From: Pseudomonadota bacterium
Lineage (GTDB): Bacteria > Pseudomonadota > Alphaproteobacteria > SHVP01
Assembly: GCA_027622715.1 (NCBI GenBank)
Contig: JAQBYN010000001.1
Coordinates: 152,076 to 216,075, forward strand
Direction: 5' to 3'
Length of the DNA: 64,000 nt
Position 1 is the stretch's first letter. The number at the start of each line of letters is the position of its first letter. Shown here piece after piece: positions 34,356-43,504 of this stretch. The position numbers and the translations under genes are program-made. The notes beneath the pieces were generated by a model that saw only the letters and a list, made by a program, of their open reading frames with translations, ran no database searches and was not told the origin of the DNA.

Positions 34356-34401
34356 GCGCTTGCGTCACGGCAAAGCGCGTGAGCGGCTCGTAAGAATAAA
34401 T

Positions 34402-35658
34402 TCAGCGTGTAAACAGCGCGGCGACTTCGACGTGTTGCGACCAAACGAATTGGTCGATTGGGACGACGCGGCGCAGCGTAAACCCGCCATCCACCAGCAG
34501 GCGTGCATCGCGCGCGAAGGTCGCCGGATTGCACGATACCGCCACGACAGTGGCGACCTTGCTTGCCACCAACGCCGCGGCCTGCGCCGCCGCACCAGCG
34601 CGCGGCGGGTCAAACACCACCGCATCGTATCCCTTCAGCTCGGCGCCTTGCAGGGGCCGGCGAAACAAATCTCGCACCTCGGTCTGGAGGCCGATCGACA
34701 CCCCCCTACCCCCGGCAGCACCGCCGGCGGCCCGTAACGCGCCGATTGCCTGCGCGTCGGAGTCGATCGCCAGCACCTGACCGCGCTGTGCCAATGCGAG
34801 GGACAATGTCCCGCACCCGCAAAACAAGTCGGCGATGCGGCGGGCACCGGCCAGCATCGTCATGACCAAATCCTGCAGGGCCACTTCACCCGCAGCGCTC
34901 GGTTGCAAGAAGGCGGCGGGCGGCAACGCCACCGCTACCCCGGCCAAAGTGACCACCGGTGCGCGCCGCTGAATCACCATCTCGGCCGGTCCGCCTTGGC
35001 CCGCGCGCCAAGAAATACGCGCAACATCTGCCGCCTCGGCAAACGCGCCCATGGCCTGGCGCATCGCCAATGTTGGCTCGCGTTTTTGTTCGACGGTTAT
35101 GTCGAGACCGTTGTCGCAGCGGGTGACGTCAAGCCGCCCGGCGGCATCGAGGCGCGCCGCCAACCCGCGCAGGTCGCCAAGGCGGGCCACGATGTCCGGG
35201 TGTAATGCCGGGCACATCGTCATCGCCACGATACGGTGGGCGCCGCGCTCGCGAAATCCGAGGTCGACGTGTCCGCGGTTGGTGCGCCAGGCCAACGTCG
35301 CGCGGCGCCGTGACCCGGCACCGATCATCGTAACGTCCTCAACCGGCGGGTCGTCAAAGCCGCGCTGCCGCAACGCCGCGGCGACTTGGTCGTGCCGCCA
35401 GCCCCGGTAGGTCGGCGCGTCGAAATGCTGCGCAACGCAGCCGCCGCATGCGCCGAAGTGTTGGCACACTGGATCAGCTCGTTGCGCCGATGCCACCACC
35501 ACCTCGACCAGCGCCAGTGACGAGCCCTCGCCCGCGCGTATGCGAATCCGGTCGCCGGTCACGGTCCATGGCACATGATGGGTGTGCTCGCCAACACGCA
35601 CCACGCCGTCCCCTGCGTGCCCAATGCCAACCACGTCTGCCTCAAAACGCTCAGGCAC
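34402..35658 (-). CDS. 23S rRNA (uracil-5-)-methyltransferase family (RlmD/RumA-like)
   Basis: The start is GTG at 35658, which overlaps the tlyA stop by 8 bases; the longer frame lies inside tlyA. The product has 418 residues. It has a TRAM-like N-terminal domain (VPERFEADVVGIGHAGDGVV). The iron-sulfur cluster Cys run is CQHFGACGGC, with a further Cys in MTMCPAL. The SAM site is DLFCGCGTLSLALA and the catalytic Cys lies in VVAVSCNPATFARD. It would methylate a uridine of rRNA or tRNA. TrmA-like tRNA activity is the alternative. Translation is probably coupled to tlyA. Confidence 0.9.
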   Translation of the reverse strand: MPERFEADVVGIGHAGDGVVRVGEHTHHVPWTVTGDRIRIRAGEGSSLALVEVVVASAQRADPVCQHFGACGGCVAQHFDAPTYRGWRHDQVAAALRQRGFDDPPVEDVTMIGAGSRRRATLAWRTNRGHVDLGFRERGAHRIVAMTMCPALHPDIVARLGDLRGLAARLDAAGRLDVTRCDNGLDITVEQKREPTLAMRQAMGAFAEAADVARISWRAGQGGPAEMVIQRRAPVVTLAGVAVALPPAAFLQPSAAGEVALQDLVMTMLAGARRIADLFCGCGTLSLALAQRGQVLAIDSDAQAIGALRAAGGAAGGRGVSIGLQTEVRDLFRRPLQGAELKGYDAVVFDPPRAGAAAQAAALVASKVATVVAVSCNPATFARDARLLVDGGFTLRRVVPIDQFVWSQHVEVAALFTR

Positions 35659-36394
35659 GACGGGCCGCGATAAGAAATTCCTTGTTGCCGGCCGGGCCGA
35701 TAATAGGGCTCTCGGCCAGCCCGATGAAGGACCACCCGCACTCTTGTTCAAGCCAGGCGCGAATTGTGGCGCACACCTCCTCATGCACAGCCGGGTCGCG
35801 GACCACGCCGCCTTTGCCGACCCGCGCCTTGCCCGCCTCGAATTGCGGTTTGATCAGCGCAATCAGGCGCGCGCCGGGCGCCGCCAGCCCCAGCGCCGCC
35901 GGTAAGACGGTACGTAGGCCAATGAAACTCGCATCGCACACAATCAGATCGACCGGTTCTGGAATCTGTTCCTTGGTCAGCGTACGCGCATTGGTCCGCT
36001 CCAACACGACCACCCTATCGTCATTGCGCAGCGCCCAAGCGAGTTGACCATGACCGACGTCGACTGCGTAAACGCGTGCCGCGCCGTGGTGCAACAGGAC
36101 ATCGGTAAATCCGCCGGTCGACGCACCGATATCGAGCGCGGTCATGCCGGCCACCGACATCTCAAACGTCTCCAGCGCATGGGCGAGCTTCAAGCCGCCG
36201 CGCGATACCCAGGGATGGTCGCCGCCCTTCACCTCGATCGCGACATCCTCAGGCACCGAGGTACCGGGTTTGTCGAGCCGTGCACCGGCAACAAACACGG
36301 TGCCCGACATGATCAACGCACGCGCGCGTTCGCGGCTTGGCGCCAGCGCGCGCGCGACCAGCAGCACGTCGAGCCGTTGTTTTGACAACTTCAT
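35651..36394 (-). CDS. tlyA: TlyA-family rRNA methyltransferase/hemolysin-like protein
   Basis: This 247-residue protein has an N-terminal S4 RNA-binding domain (QRLDVLLVARALAPSRERAR). An FtsJ-like SAM fold follows with motif I ALDIGASTGGFTDVLLHHGA, VYAVDVGHGQLAW and LIVCDASFIGLRTVLPAAL. The family 2'-O-methylates 16S/23S rRNA. It overlaps the rlmD-like gene by 8 bases on the same strand. In related genomes the gene next to it is dxs; here dxs is absent from the neighbourhood and two plus-strand genes lie between it and ispA. Confidence 0.92.
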   Translation of the reverse strand: MKLSKQRLDVLLVARALAPSRERARALIMSGTVFVAGARLDKPGTSVPEDVAIEVKGGDHPWVSRGGLKLAHALETFEMSVAGMTALDIGASTGGFTDVLLHHGAARVYAVDVGHGQLAWALRNDDRVVVLERTNARTLTKEQIPEPVDLIVCDASFIGLRTVLPAALGLAAPGARLIALIKPQFEAGKARVGKGGVVRDPAVHEEVCATIRAWLEQECGWSFIGLAESPIIGPAGNKEFLIAARRA

Positions 36395-36575
36395 ATACGA
36401 TCCGCAGAGTCAACCTTGACCCAGCATACTAGTCCGCTATGGTTCATACAGCGTCGCCCCTAATCCCTGTATCAGGTCGAGCATGGTGGGCGACAGACAC
36501 GCGAGCTCCCGGTTCGCCATATTCGTCGCTCGAGTACACAGCCTGATCACGCCGGCCGCGACGGAGGCAACTCGT

Positions 36576-37502
36576 ATGTCTATTGCCACAAGCGACGAAG
36601 AAACCACACGTGCACCGCACAAGATACATGCCGCGCACAAAATCGGCGCCGAGGTCAACTTCGGTGAAGTCAACGAAGGCAAATCCGACTTCGATGACAT
36701 TTACAACGCGCCCGATCCACGGGGGTATTGCCGAGCCTTAGGCAAACTGGACTATCGCATTCCGTCGGAAGCCAAGCCGATCTTTCGCGCGTTGATCCAT
36801 GCACTCCAATCCGGTCGCCATGACCCCGTGCACATCGTCGATATCGGTTGTTCCTATGGAATCAATGCGGCGTTGTTGAAATACGGCATGAACCTCAGCA
36901 CGTTCTTTGAGCGCTACACCGCGTCGGGTGTGCCCGCCTTACCGGACGCCGTGCTTCGGCGCGAAACTGCCTTTTTCGACGATCGAAATAGCGATGGGGC
37001 GATCGAGGTCGTGGGCATCGACGTTTCGGGCCACGCGCTCGACTTCGCCAGAACCGTCGGCCTGCTGGACCACACGATTGAACAAAACCTCGAAGACCGG
37101 CCACTCACCGATGCCAATCGTGATCTTGTCGACGGCGTCGACCTCATCATCTCGACAGGCTGCGTTGGCTATGTCAGCGACAAGACGTTCCGTCACGTCA
37201 TGGATGCCGCCGGTGATGACAACCGCGCGCCCTATGTCGCGTCCTTCGTGCTGCGCATGTTCCCCTACGCGCCAATCGCCGACGCACTCGCGGACTACGG
37301 CCTGGTCACGGAAAAGCTTCAAGACGTCACCTTCCGCCAGCGTCGCTTCGAGAACGAGGACGAACGCGCCCACGTCTTCGAGCAGTTGCGCGCCCGCGGA
37401 CTCGAGCCCAGTTTCGAGGACGACGGTTACTATCACGCCGAATTCTTTTTGAGCCGCCCAGCGGCTGAAGCCAAGGCGCGCCCGCTCGGGTATCTGCTAT
37501 AA
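36576..37502 (+). CDS. SAM-dependent methyltransferase, substrate unknown
   Basis: The ATG at 36576 has GGAGG about 8 bases upstream and gives 308 residues. Motif I is VHIVDIGCSYGINAALLKYG (about residues 85-105), followed by an Asp in VVGIDVSGHALDFA, so SAM binding is likely. A Cys near motif IV (ISTGCVGYVS) and the late QRRFENEDERAHVFEQL region are unusual. I do not recognise the family more exactly. It is divergent from tlyA and precedes a secreted Pro-rich gene by 45 bp. It stands where dxs is usually found. Confidence 0.75.
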   Translation: MSIATSDEETTRAPHKIHAAHKIGAEVNFGEVNEGKSDFDDIYNAPDPRGYCRALGKLDYRIPSEAKPIFRALIHALQSGRHDPVHIVDIGCSYGINAALLKYGMNLSTFFERYTASGVPALPDAVLRRETAFFDDRNSDGAIEVVGIDVSGHALDFARTVGLLDHTIEQNLEDRPLTDANRDLVDGVDLIISTGCVGYVSDKTFRHVMDAAGDDNRAPYVASFVLRMFPYAPIADALADYGLVTEKLQDVTFRQRRFENEDERAHVFEQLRARGLEPSFEDDGYYHAEFFLSRPAAEAKARPLGYLL

Positions 37503-37547
37503 TGTAATCTCTGCCCCAGGTTTAGGGGGCGCCAGTCGTGCCTACCG

Positions 37548-38153
37548 ATGCGTCATTTCTGCTCTGCCGCCCTGCTTTGTCTCCTGATCGGCGCGCTGAG
37601 CGCGCTCGCCGCCCCTGCGAGCGCCCAGAGCACCATGATCGGCGCGAATCTGGATTGGTGGAAGCTGGAACCTGACATGCTGACGTTCGTGTGTCTGCCC
37701 GATGTTCGACCGGCCTGGTGCGCTGATGCCCGCGACGGTGTCCGCCCGCCGCCACCGGCCCCACCCGCGCCGCCGCCACAAGATCGCCGCCGCGGCCGCA
37801 GTGAACCGCCACCGCCGCCGCCACCACCTCCAAAAAGCGTAGACGACGACACGTGGCAAAATCTGTTAGCGGAACTCACCCGCCGGCGACCGCGGCCGGA
37901 GGACATCACGACGCTCGAGCGCCGCGGGTTCGAAGACAATGATCCGACCGCGTTCGAAGTGCTCGGATTCACCTTCGCGACCGGCCGGGGTCGGCCCAAG
38001 GACCTGGCGACCGGCTACCAATATTACGGCCTGGCGTTGGTCCGCGGTCGCGCCGATATGCGCACCAACTTGGATGAAATCTGGCGTTTCCTTAGCGCCG
38101 ACCAACAGCAATTCATCCGGTTTCGCTTTGAACGCGCCTTCCCTCGACCCTAA
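37548..38153 (+). CDS. Secreted proline-rich Sel1-like protein
   Basis: This 201-residue protein has a signal peptide (about 1-26, ending ASA before QSTM). The next stretch is proline-rich (PPPPAPPAPPP and PPPPPPPPP, about 66-95). The C-terminal part (ERRGFEDNDPTAFEVLGFTF, then GYQYYGLALVRGRADMRTN) resembles one or two Sel1/TPR-like repeats. No enzyme motif. It may be an envelope or spacer protein. It converges on ispA with 8 bp between. The function is unknown. Confidence 0.65.
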   Translation: MRHFCSAALLCLLIGALSALAAPASAQSTMIGANLDWWKLEPDMLTFVCLPDVRPAWCADARDGVRPPPPAPPAPPPQDRRRGRSEPPPPPPPPPKSVDDDTWQNLLAELTRRRPRPEDITTLERRGFEDNDPTAFEVLGFTFATGRGRPKDLATGYQYYGLALVRGRADMRTNLDEIWRFLSADQQQFIRFRFERAFPRP

Positions 38154-38161
38154 GTCGCCGG

Positions 38162-39046
38162 TCAAGACTCCCGCTCGACGACAAACCGCGCCAGCGCCCG
38201 CAGCTGATCCGCATCGGCGCCGAAATCGTGTAGGTGTGCGGCGGCCTGGTCGGCCAGCATCTGGGCCTGCTGGCGCGCGCGTTCAACACCCAAAATCGAC
38301 ACGAACGTCGCCTTGCCGGCAGCGGCATCCTTACCCACCCGCTTACCGACCGTCGCGGCATCACCTTCGATGTCCAGCAAGTCGTCTTTGATTTGAAAGG
38401 CGAGCCCCAGGTCATGCGCGTAACCGTGCAACGCCATCCGTTGGGCACCGCTCGCCCGTCCGAGAATAGCGCCGGCCTCACAGGCAAACGCCAGCAGCGC
38501 GCCGGTCTTCATGGCCTGCAACCGGGTAATTTGCGGCAGCTCAAACGTCTGGTCTTCAGCCAACAAGTCGATCATCTGGCCGCCGGTCATGCCATGGCCG
38601 CCTGCCGCCAAGGCAAGCGCATGCACGAGGTCGCTGCGGACCTCGGCCATTTCGTGGGTTTCGTGACCCGCCAAAATCTCAAACGCCTGTGTCAGCAAGG
38701 TGTCGCCCGCCAGCACCGCCGTCGCCTCATCGAACTTCTTGTGGGTGGCTGGATGGCCGCGGCGTAGATCGTCGTCATCCATGCAAGGCAGGTCGTCGTG
38801 AACCAACGAATAGGCGTGCACCATCTCGACCGCCGCCGCGACCCGCATGGAACAAGCGCGGCGAACCCCAAACATGTCCGCGCTGGCCACGACCAGGTAG
38901 GGCCGCAACCGCTTGCCGCCCAACAACACCGCGTAGCGCATGGCCTCGAATAGGCGCGCCTCGGGGCCATCGGGACTTTCGATAAATTCGTCGAGAACAG
39001 CGTCGATTTCAGCGGTAAACGCGTCCAGCGCCTTAGACAGGGCCAT
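38162..39046 (-). CDS. ispA: Polyprenyl diphosphate synthase (farnesyl/geranylgeranyl type)
   Basis: This is a 294-residue trans-prenyl chain elongating enzyme. The first Asp-rich motif is DDLPCMDDDDLRRG (84-97), the second QIKDDLLDIEGD, with KTGALLAFACEAGA between. It condenses IPP with DMAPP or GPP in the cytoplasm. The DDxxxxD form of the first motif is typical of bacterial FPP synthase. It lies 8 bp downstream of xseB, so the genes are co-transcribed with the HDAC-like gene. Product length cannot be told from this alone. Confidence 0.93.
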   Translation of the reverse strand: MALSKALDAFTAEIDAVLDEFIESPDGPEARLFEAMRYAVLLGGKRLRPYLVVASADMFGVRRACSMRVAAAVEMVHAYSLVHDDLPCMDDDDLRRGHPATHKKFDEATAVLAGDTLLTQAFEILAGHETHEMAEVRSDLVHALALAAGGHGMTGGQMIDLLAEDQTFELPQITRLQAMKTGALLAFACEAGAILGRASGAQRMALHGYAHDLGLAFQIKDDLLDIEGDAATVGKRVGKDAAAGKATFVSILGVERARQQAQMLADQAAAHLHDFGADADQLRALARFVVERES

Positions 39047-39054
39047 TGGGATTG

Positions 39055-39318
39055 TTACGCGATATCGGCTGGTTCGGTGGCAATGCCGCCGTCGGGTCCG
39101 GGCACGATCTTGTCGATCCGCTCCTGCGCGAGCCGCAGCTTCTCCTCGCAGTGACGCCGCAGATGCGTACCCCGCGTGTAGATATCGATCGATTCTTCAA
39201 GCGAGACGGCGCCGCCCTCAAGCCGCGAGACGATCTCCTCTAGCGCCGCCAGCGCTTCCTCGAACGACAACTTGACGATGTCGCCCGGAATTTTCTCGTT
39301 CTTGGCCGATTCGCTCAT
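39055..39318 (-). CDS. xseB: Exodeoxyribonuclease VII small subunit
   Basis: This 87-residue protein matches XseB: LSFEEALAALEEIVSRLEGG, VSLEESIDIYTRGTHLRRHC and LRLAQERIDKIV. It binds the large subunit XseA and cuts single-stranded DNA from both ends. XseA is not in the window. The gene is 8 bp upstream of ispA and 60 bp from the HDAC-like gene. Confidence 0.95.
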   Translation of the reverse strand: MSESAKNEKIPGDIVKLSFEEALAALEEIVSRLEGGAVSLEESIDIYTRGTHLRRHCEEKLRLAQERIDKIVPGPDGGIATEPADIA

Positions 39319-39378
39319 ACGCCCTCCACTACCCGATCATAGAAAGCGCGATAGGTGCGGGCAAGGAAGGGGCACGGG

Positions 39379-40302
39379 TCATTCGGCCATCAAGGCCGCC
39401 ACATGCGCCGCCGCACTCGCGGCGAGCGCCGCCAAGTCGTAGCCGCCCTCAAGGCACGACACGACGCGGCCCTCAGCGCTCTCCTCCGCCACCGTCATCA
39501 ACTCGCGGGTGACCCAGGCGTAATCGTCCTCGACCAGATTCAGGTTGGCCAACGGATCGCGAGCATGACCGTCGAAACCGGCCGAGATCAGCACGATGTC
39601 GGGCGCGAAACGGCGCAGCGCGGGCAGCACGGTCTCGCTCATCACCGCGCGGAACGCGATGCCATCGGCGCCGGGTTGCAGTGGCGCGTTGACGATGTTG
39701 CCGACGCCCTTCTCGGCGGCTCGTCCGCTCCCCGGATACAGCGGCATTTGGTGGGTCGAGGCATAGAAAAAGTCCCGGTCCTCCCAGGCAAAGGCTTGCG
39801 TCCCGTTGCCGTGATGGACGTCGAAATCGACCACCGCGACCCGCTCCAAGCCATGGACCGCGCGCGCCTGCATCGCCCCGATCGCAACGCTGTTGAACAA
39901 ACAAAACCCCATCGCCCGGCTCGGCTCGGCGTGATGGCCGGGCGGGCGCACCGCGCAGAACGCATTTTTCGTGGCACCGCCAGCGACCGCGTCCACCGCC
40001 GCGCACAAGGCGCCTGCCGCATGGAACGCCGCGTCGCTGCTTTTTGGCGACACCACCGTATCGCCGTCGATTTGCGCGAGGCCGGAGTCTGGAATGATGC
40101 CTAACACCCCCTCCACCTGGGCCGGCGGATGCACACGCTCGATCTGGGTGCGCGTGGCGGCCGGCGCCACGTGTCGCTCAAGGCCATCAAACGCGGGAAC
40201 CGCCAACCCCTTTAGCACCGCGCGCAGGCGGTCGGGCCGTTCGGGATGATGCGGGCCGGTGTCATGTTCCAGAAAGATCTCGTGGGTATAGAGCCGCGTC
40301 AC
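39379..40302 (-). CDS. Histone-deacetylase-like (acetylpolyamine amidohydrolase/AcuC type) protein
   Basis: The start is GTG at 40302, which overlaps the AlkB stop by 4 bases (GTGA); 307 residues. It has the deacetylase fold: LEHDTGPHHPERPDRL, RPPGHHAEPSRAMGFCLFN (catalytic His pair), VVDFDVHHGNGTQAF (zinc Asp/His) and ISAGFDGHARDPL. The family removes acetyl or acyl groups from polyamines or proteins using zinc. It is placed between AlkB and xseB. In related genomes the HDAC gene also lies next to xseB-ispA. Confidence 0.92.
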   Translation of the reverse strand: MTRLYTHEIFLEHDTGPHHPERPDRLRAVLKGLAVPAFDGLERHVAPAATRTQIERVHPPAQVEGVLGIIPDSGLAQIDGDTVVSPKSSDAAFHAAGALCAAVDAVAGGATKNAFCAVRPPGHHAEPSRAMGFCLFNSVAIGAMQARAVHGLERVAVVDFDVHHGNGTQAFAWEDRDFFYASTHQMPLYPGSGRAAEKGVGNIVNAPLQPGADGIAFRAVMSETVLPALRRFAPDIVLISAGFDGHARDPLANLNLVEDDYAWVTRELMTVAEESAEGRVVSCLEGGYDLAALAASAAAHVAALMAE

Positions 40303-41336
40303 ACCACGGGCCCCATCGCCGCGTCGACGCGCGGGTCCATGACCCGTCGCCACAGCGGCGGCACAAACGCCAGCAACATCGTCGCGGCATACCCCGACGG
40401 CAATTGCGGCGCCGCCGGCTCGTGGCGCAAAATCTGGTAGCGACGGCCGGCAAAATTGTGGTGGTCGGTATGCCGCCCCAAATTAAACAGCGCCAAGTTG
40501 GTCAGCCGCCGGTTGGTATTCCACGAATGCCGTGCGTCTGCCGCCTCAAACTTGCCCGGCGCCGTCTCGCGCCGGCGCAAGCCGTAGTGCTCGATATAAT
40601 TGATGGTCTCCAGCTGGAGTACCGCGATGGCGCCCTGGGCCAGGAAATACACGACACCCAACCAGCCCCACAGCAACGCGGCACCGACACTCACCGCCAC
40701 CGTCAGCGCCGCGTCCTGCAGCATCCGATTGGTGGGATGCAGCACCAGCCGTCCCTTGCGCTTAAGCCGCGCGGCTTCGATGCGCCAGGCCGAACGCCAG
40801 CTGCCTACGGTGGTCCGCACCAAGAACCGGTAAAGACCTTGCCCCCGCGGCGCGCTCGCCGGATCGTGAGGGGTTGCCACATGGACGTGATGCCCTTGAA
40901 CGTGCTCGACGCAAAAATGCGCATACATGACACTGGCCATCAACACGCGCGACAACCCGCGCTCAAAACGCCGCTGGTGCATCAATTCGTGGCCGGCCAC
41001 AATCGCGAACGCCCCGCTTGAAATGCCGACGGCGATCGTCGCCCCGACGATCTCGATCGTCGTTGCGCCCGGCGCGGTGATGAAAAACCCGCCCGCCAGA
41101 ATGACGCCAATCTGGATCGGCACCGCGCTCGCCGTCAGAATCCGATAGGCCAACCGCGAAGAAAGCGCGCCTTCTTGATCCGCGTCCGGATTACGCGAAT
41201 CAGCGGGTACCAGGGCGTCGAACACGGGGAACAAGACGTAGGACTGAGCCAGCGCCAGCCACGTCCACCAGCCGCCAAGCGCAAGACCCAACAGGGTCGC
41301 ACCGGGGATCACATAGGCCAGGGCGAAGCGCAGCAC
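40299..41336 (-). CDS. Alkane 1-monooxygenase-like di-iron membrane hydroxylase (AlkB family)
   Basis: Hydrophobic helices and the di-iron His boxes HELMH, HVQGHHVHVATPHD and LGRHTDHH are present, with NYIEHYG between. These are the AlkB/xylene monooxygenase signature. The GTG at 41336 gives about 345 residues and leaves 16 bp after the upstream gene. An in-frame ATG at 41411 would overlap it by 59 bp. Family length is around 370-400, so the start is uncertain. It would hydroxylate alkanes with rubredoxin electrons in the inner membrane. No rubredoxin gene is seen. It lies 3' of fadD-like and other oxidation genes. Confidence 0.88.
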   Translation of the reverse strand: MLRFALAYVIPGATLLGLALGGWWTWLALAQSYVLFPVFDALVPADSRNPDADQEGALSSRLAYRILTASAVPIQIGVILAGGFFITAPGATTIEIVGATIAVGISSGAFAIVAGHELMHQRRFERGLSRVLMASVMYAHFCVEHVQGHHVHVATPHDPASAPRGQGLYRFLVRTTVGSWRSAWRIEAARLKRKGRLVLHPTNRMLQDAALTVAVSVGAALLWGWLGVVYFLAQGAIAVLQLETINYIEHYGLRRRETAPGKFEAADARHSWNTNRRLTNLALFNLGRHTDHHNFAGRRYQILRHEPAAPQLPSGYAATMLLAFVPPLWRRVMDPRVDAAMGPVV

Positions 41337-41352
41337 GATCAGTTTCCGGCGC

Positions 41353-41655
41353 CTACTTTTCCTGAATCCATTGCTTGAGCACCGCGGCCGCTTTGTCGGG
41401 ATGCTTGTCAATCAGGGCGCCAACCCAGCGGGTCGAAGACGTGTTCTCGGGTACTTCGACCGACGGCGCTTCGGCAGCCGGCGCAGCCACTTTCACCGCG
41501 CGCTTCTTCGGCGCCGCGATCGATTTTTTTGCCACGGGCGCGGACACAGCCTTCACCACCTTGGGCGGCCGAGCCGGACGCAGAAAGATCCACATGAGCA
41601 AGGCTGTGACGCCAGCAGCCGCCAGAACCGCCAAGACGAGGACTACCGTGTTCAT
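41353..41655 (-). CDS. Small single-TM protein of unknown function
   Basis: I do not recognise this 100-residue protein. It has one N-terminal transmembrane helix (residues 3-25: VVLVLAVLAAAGVTALLMWI), a Lys/Ala/Pro-rich middle and a C-terminal amphipathic end, WVGALIDKHPDKAAAVLKQW. That tail loosely resembles the short C-terminal helix of FliF-type proteins. Its start overlaps the fadD-like stop by 4 bases (ATGA), so it is translated with that gene. The sequence is compositionally simple; the reading frame is supported by the overlap. Confidence 0.6.
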   Translation of the reverse strand: MNTVVLVLAVLAAAGVTALLMWIFLRPARPPKVVKAVSAPVAKKSIAAPKKRAVKVAAPAAEAPSVEVPENTSSTRWVGALIDKHPDKAAAVLKQWIQEK

Positions 41656-43349
41656 GTTGACTGAGCCCCGGCCGTGGTTGCTTTCGCTTCGGCCTTGACC
41701 TTTTCCTCTTGCACCAATTCCTTCTTGGACAACTTCCCAACCATCGTCTTGGGCAGCTCGTTGCGGAATTCTATATGGCGTGGGATTTCGTGCTTGCCGA
41801 TGTGCTCTCTCAAGAACGCAGCAAGCTGATCGGCGCCAAGGGTCTGGCCCTTTTTCAGCTTCACGAAAGCCTTGACGCTTTGTCCTTGATATTCATCCGG
41901 CACCCCAATGACGGTTACTTCCTCGACTGCCGGGTGTTTGTAAATTCCTTCTTCGACATTGCGCGGATAAACGTTGAACCCGCCGACCAAAATCAGATCC
42001 TTTATCCGGTCGATGATGAACGTGTAACCATCTTCATCCATGTAGCCAACGTCGCCCGTATGCAGCCGACCGTCGATAGTGGTCTCCGCCGTGGCATCGG
42101 GCCGGTTCCAGTATCCCAGCATCACTTGCGGGCCCTCTATACAGATCTCGCCGACTTCGCCCTGCGCCAGCACTTTGTGGGGATCGTCGCGGTCGGTGAT
42201 GACTACTTTGGTCCCGGGCATCGGTAGACCGACGGAGTTTTCCTTATTCTCGCCCTCCAACGGATTGCAACAGACCACCGGCGCGGCCTCGGTCAGGCCG
42301 TAGCCCTCGACAAGCGAACAACCAGTCAGTGATTCAAACCGCTGGCGCACCTCAAGCGGCATCGGCGCCGCGCCGGAAATGCAGCCTTTGATCGAGGTCA
42401 GATCGTACTTGGCGAGGTCAGGGTAGTTGTTGATGGCGGTGTACATCGTCGGCACACCCGGCAGCATCGTGGGCTTTTTCTTTGCAATAACCTTAAGCAC
42501 CGGCACCAGTTCAAAGCGCGGCAACATGATCACTTCGGCGCCGATGTAGAAGCTCATGTTCATGCATATCGTCATGGCAAAGACATGAAAGAACGGCAGC
42601 ACGCTGAGCATCCTGTCTTGCCCAGGTTCCGCGATGGTGAACCACATCGCCGCCTGGACCGCATTTGCGTAAAGGTTGGCGTGGGTCAACATCGCGCCTT
42701 TGGCAACGCCGGTCGTCCCGCCGGTATACTGTAGAACCGCAATATCGGTGCGCGGGTCGATCTCTGGTGGCGCGAACGTGCCGTCGTTGTTCAACAGCTC
42801 CTTGAACGAGACGTGGCGTGCATCGTCGGGCACCTTGGCAACGTCTTTCGCCTTGACCAACGGGAACAGCAAGCTCTGCGGAAACGGCAGCACTTCCGGA
42901 AGGGTCCCGACGATCAACGTCTTGAGCCGGCTTTGCTCAAGCATCGCCTTCATCTTGGGATATAGGAGCGTAAGATTCAGGGTAACCATGATGTCGGTCT
43001 GTGAATCTTCGATTTGGTGCAGCAACTCGGGTTCCGAATAGAGCGGTGAGAAGTTCACTACGGTGCCGCCGGCCTTGAGGATGCCGTAGTAGCAAACGAC
43101 GTGCTGCGGGCAGTTGGGCAAGAACAGCCCGACCTTGATGCCCTTTTTCACACCAAGCTTCTGAAACCCTGCCGCGGCATGGTCGATCATCCGACCGACC
43201 TCGCGGTACGTGTATTTCTTGTTGAGAAAATCCAAACAGGGCCGGTCGCCATAGCGACTCATCGAATCGTCAAAAATCTCGAACAGGGGCTTCGCCGGTA
43301 GCTCGGCGTCCCATTTGACGCCGGCGGGATAGATTTTGGCCCACTGCAT
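41652..43349 (-). CDS. fadD: Long-chain fatty-acid-CoA ligase
   Basis: This is a 565-residue AMP-forming ligase that activates fatty acids to acyl-CoA. The AMP-binding loop is YTGGTTGVAKGAMLTHANL. YGLTEAAPVVCC, the FACS-type run GRLHTGDVGYMDEDG and DRIKDLILVGGFNVYPRNVE follow. The catalytic lysine region LPKTMVGKLSKKEL is at the C-terminus. It lies downstream of the enoyl-CoA hydratase and acyl-CoA dehydrogenase genes and upstream of AlkB. Together they suggest alkane to fatty acid to beta-oxidation. A 155 bp gap separates it from the hydratase gene. Confidence 0.93.
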   Translation of the reverse strand: MQWAKIYPAGVKWDAELPAKPLFEIFDDSMSRYGDRPCLDFLNKKYTYREVGRMIDHAAAGFQKLGVKKGIKVGLFLPNCPQHVVCYYGILKAGGTVVNFSPLYSEPELLHQIEDSQTDIMVTLNLTLLYPKMKAMLEQSRLKTLIVGTLPEVLPFPQSLLFPLVKAKDVAKVPDDARHVSFKELLNNDGTFAPPEIDPRTDIAVLQYTGGTTGVAKGAMLTHANLYANAVQAAMWFTIAEPGQDRMLSVLPFFHVFAMTICMNMSFYIGAEVIMLPRFELVPVLKVIAKKKPTMLPGVPTMYTAINNYPDLAKYDLTSIKGCISGAAPMPLEVRQRFESLTGCSLVEGYGLTEAAPVVCCNPLEGENKENSVGLPMPGTKVVITDRDDPHKVLAQGEVGEICIEGPQVMLGYWNRPDATAETTIDGRLHTGDVGYMDEDGYTFIIDRIKDLILVGGFNVYPRNVEEGIYKHPAVEEVTVIGVPDEYQGQSVKAFVKLKKGQTLGADQLAAFLREHIGKHEIPRHIEFRNELPKTMVGKLSKKELVQEEKVKAEAKATTAGAQST

Positions 43350-43504
43350 TGCACGTCTCCCTTAGCGATTCGGGCGTATCAGACTGGGAATCCTACACTT
43401 TTCGCCGCCAAGCGGCGAGTCATCCCAAGACCCGCTCGCCCTCGGATGCAGCGGGAGACACGGCCAACCAAGGGCCTGCGCCGAAGCGCCGGACGTGCCG
43501 CGTG

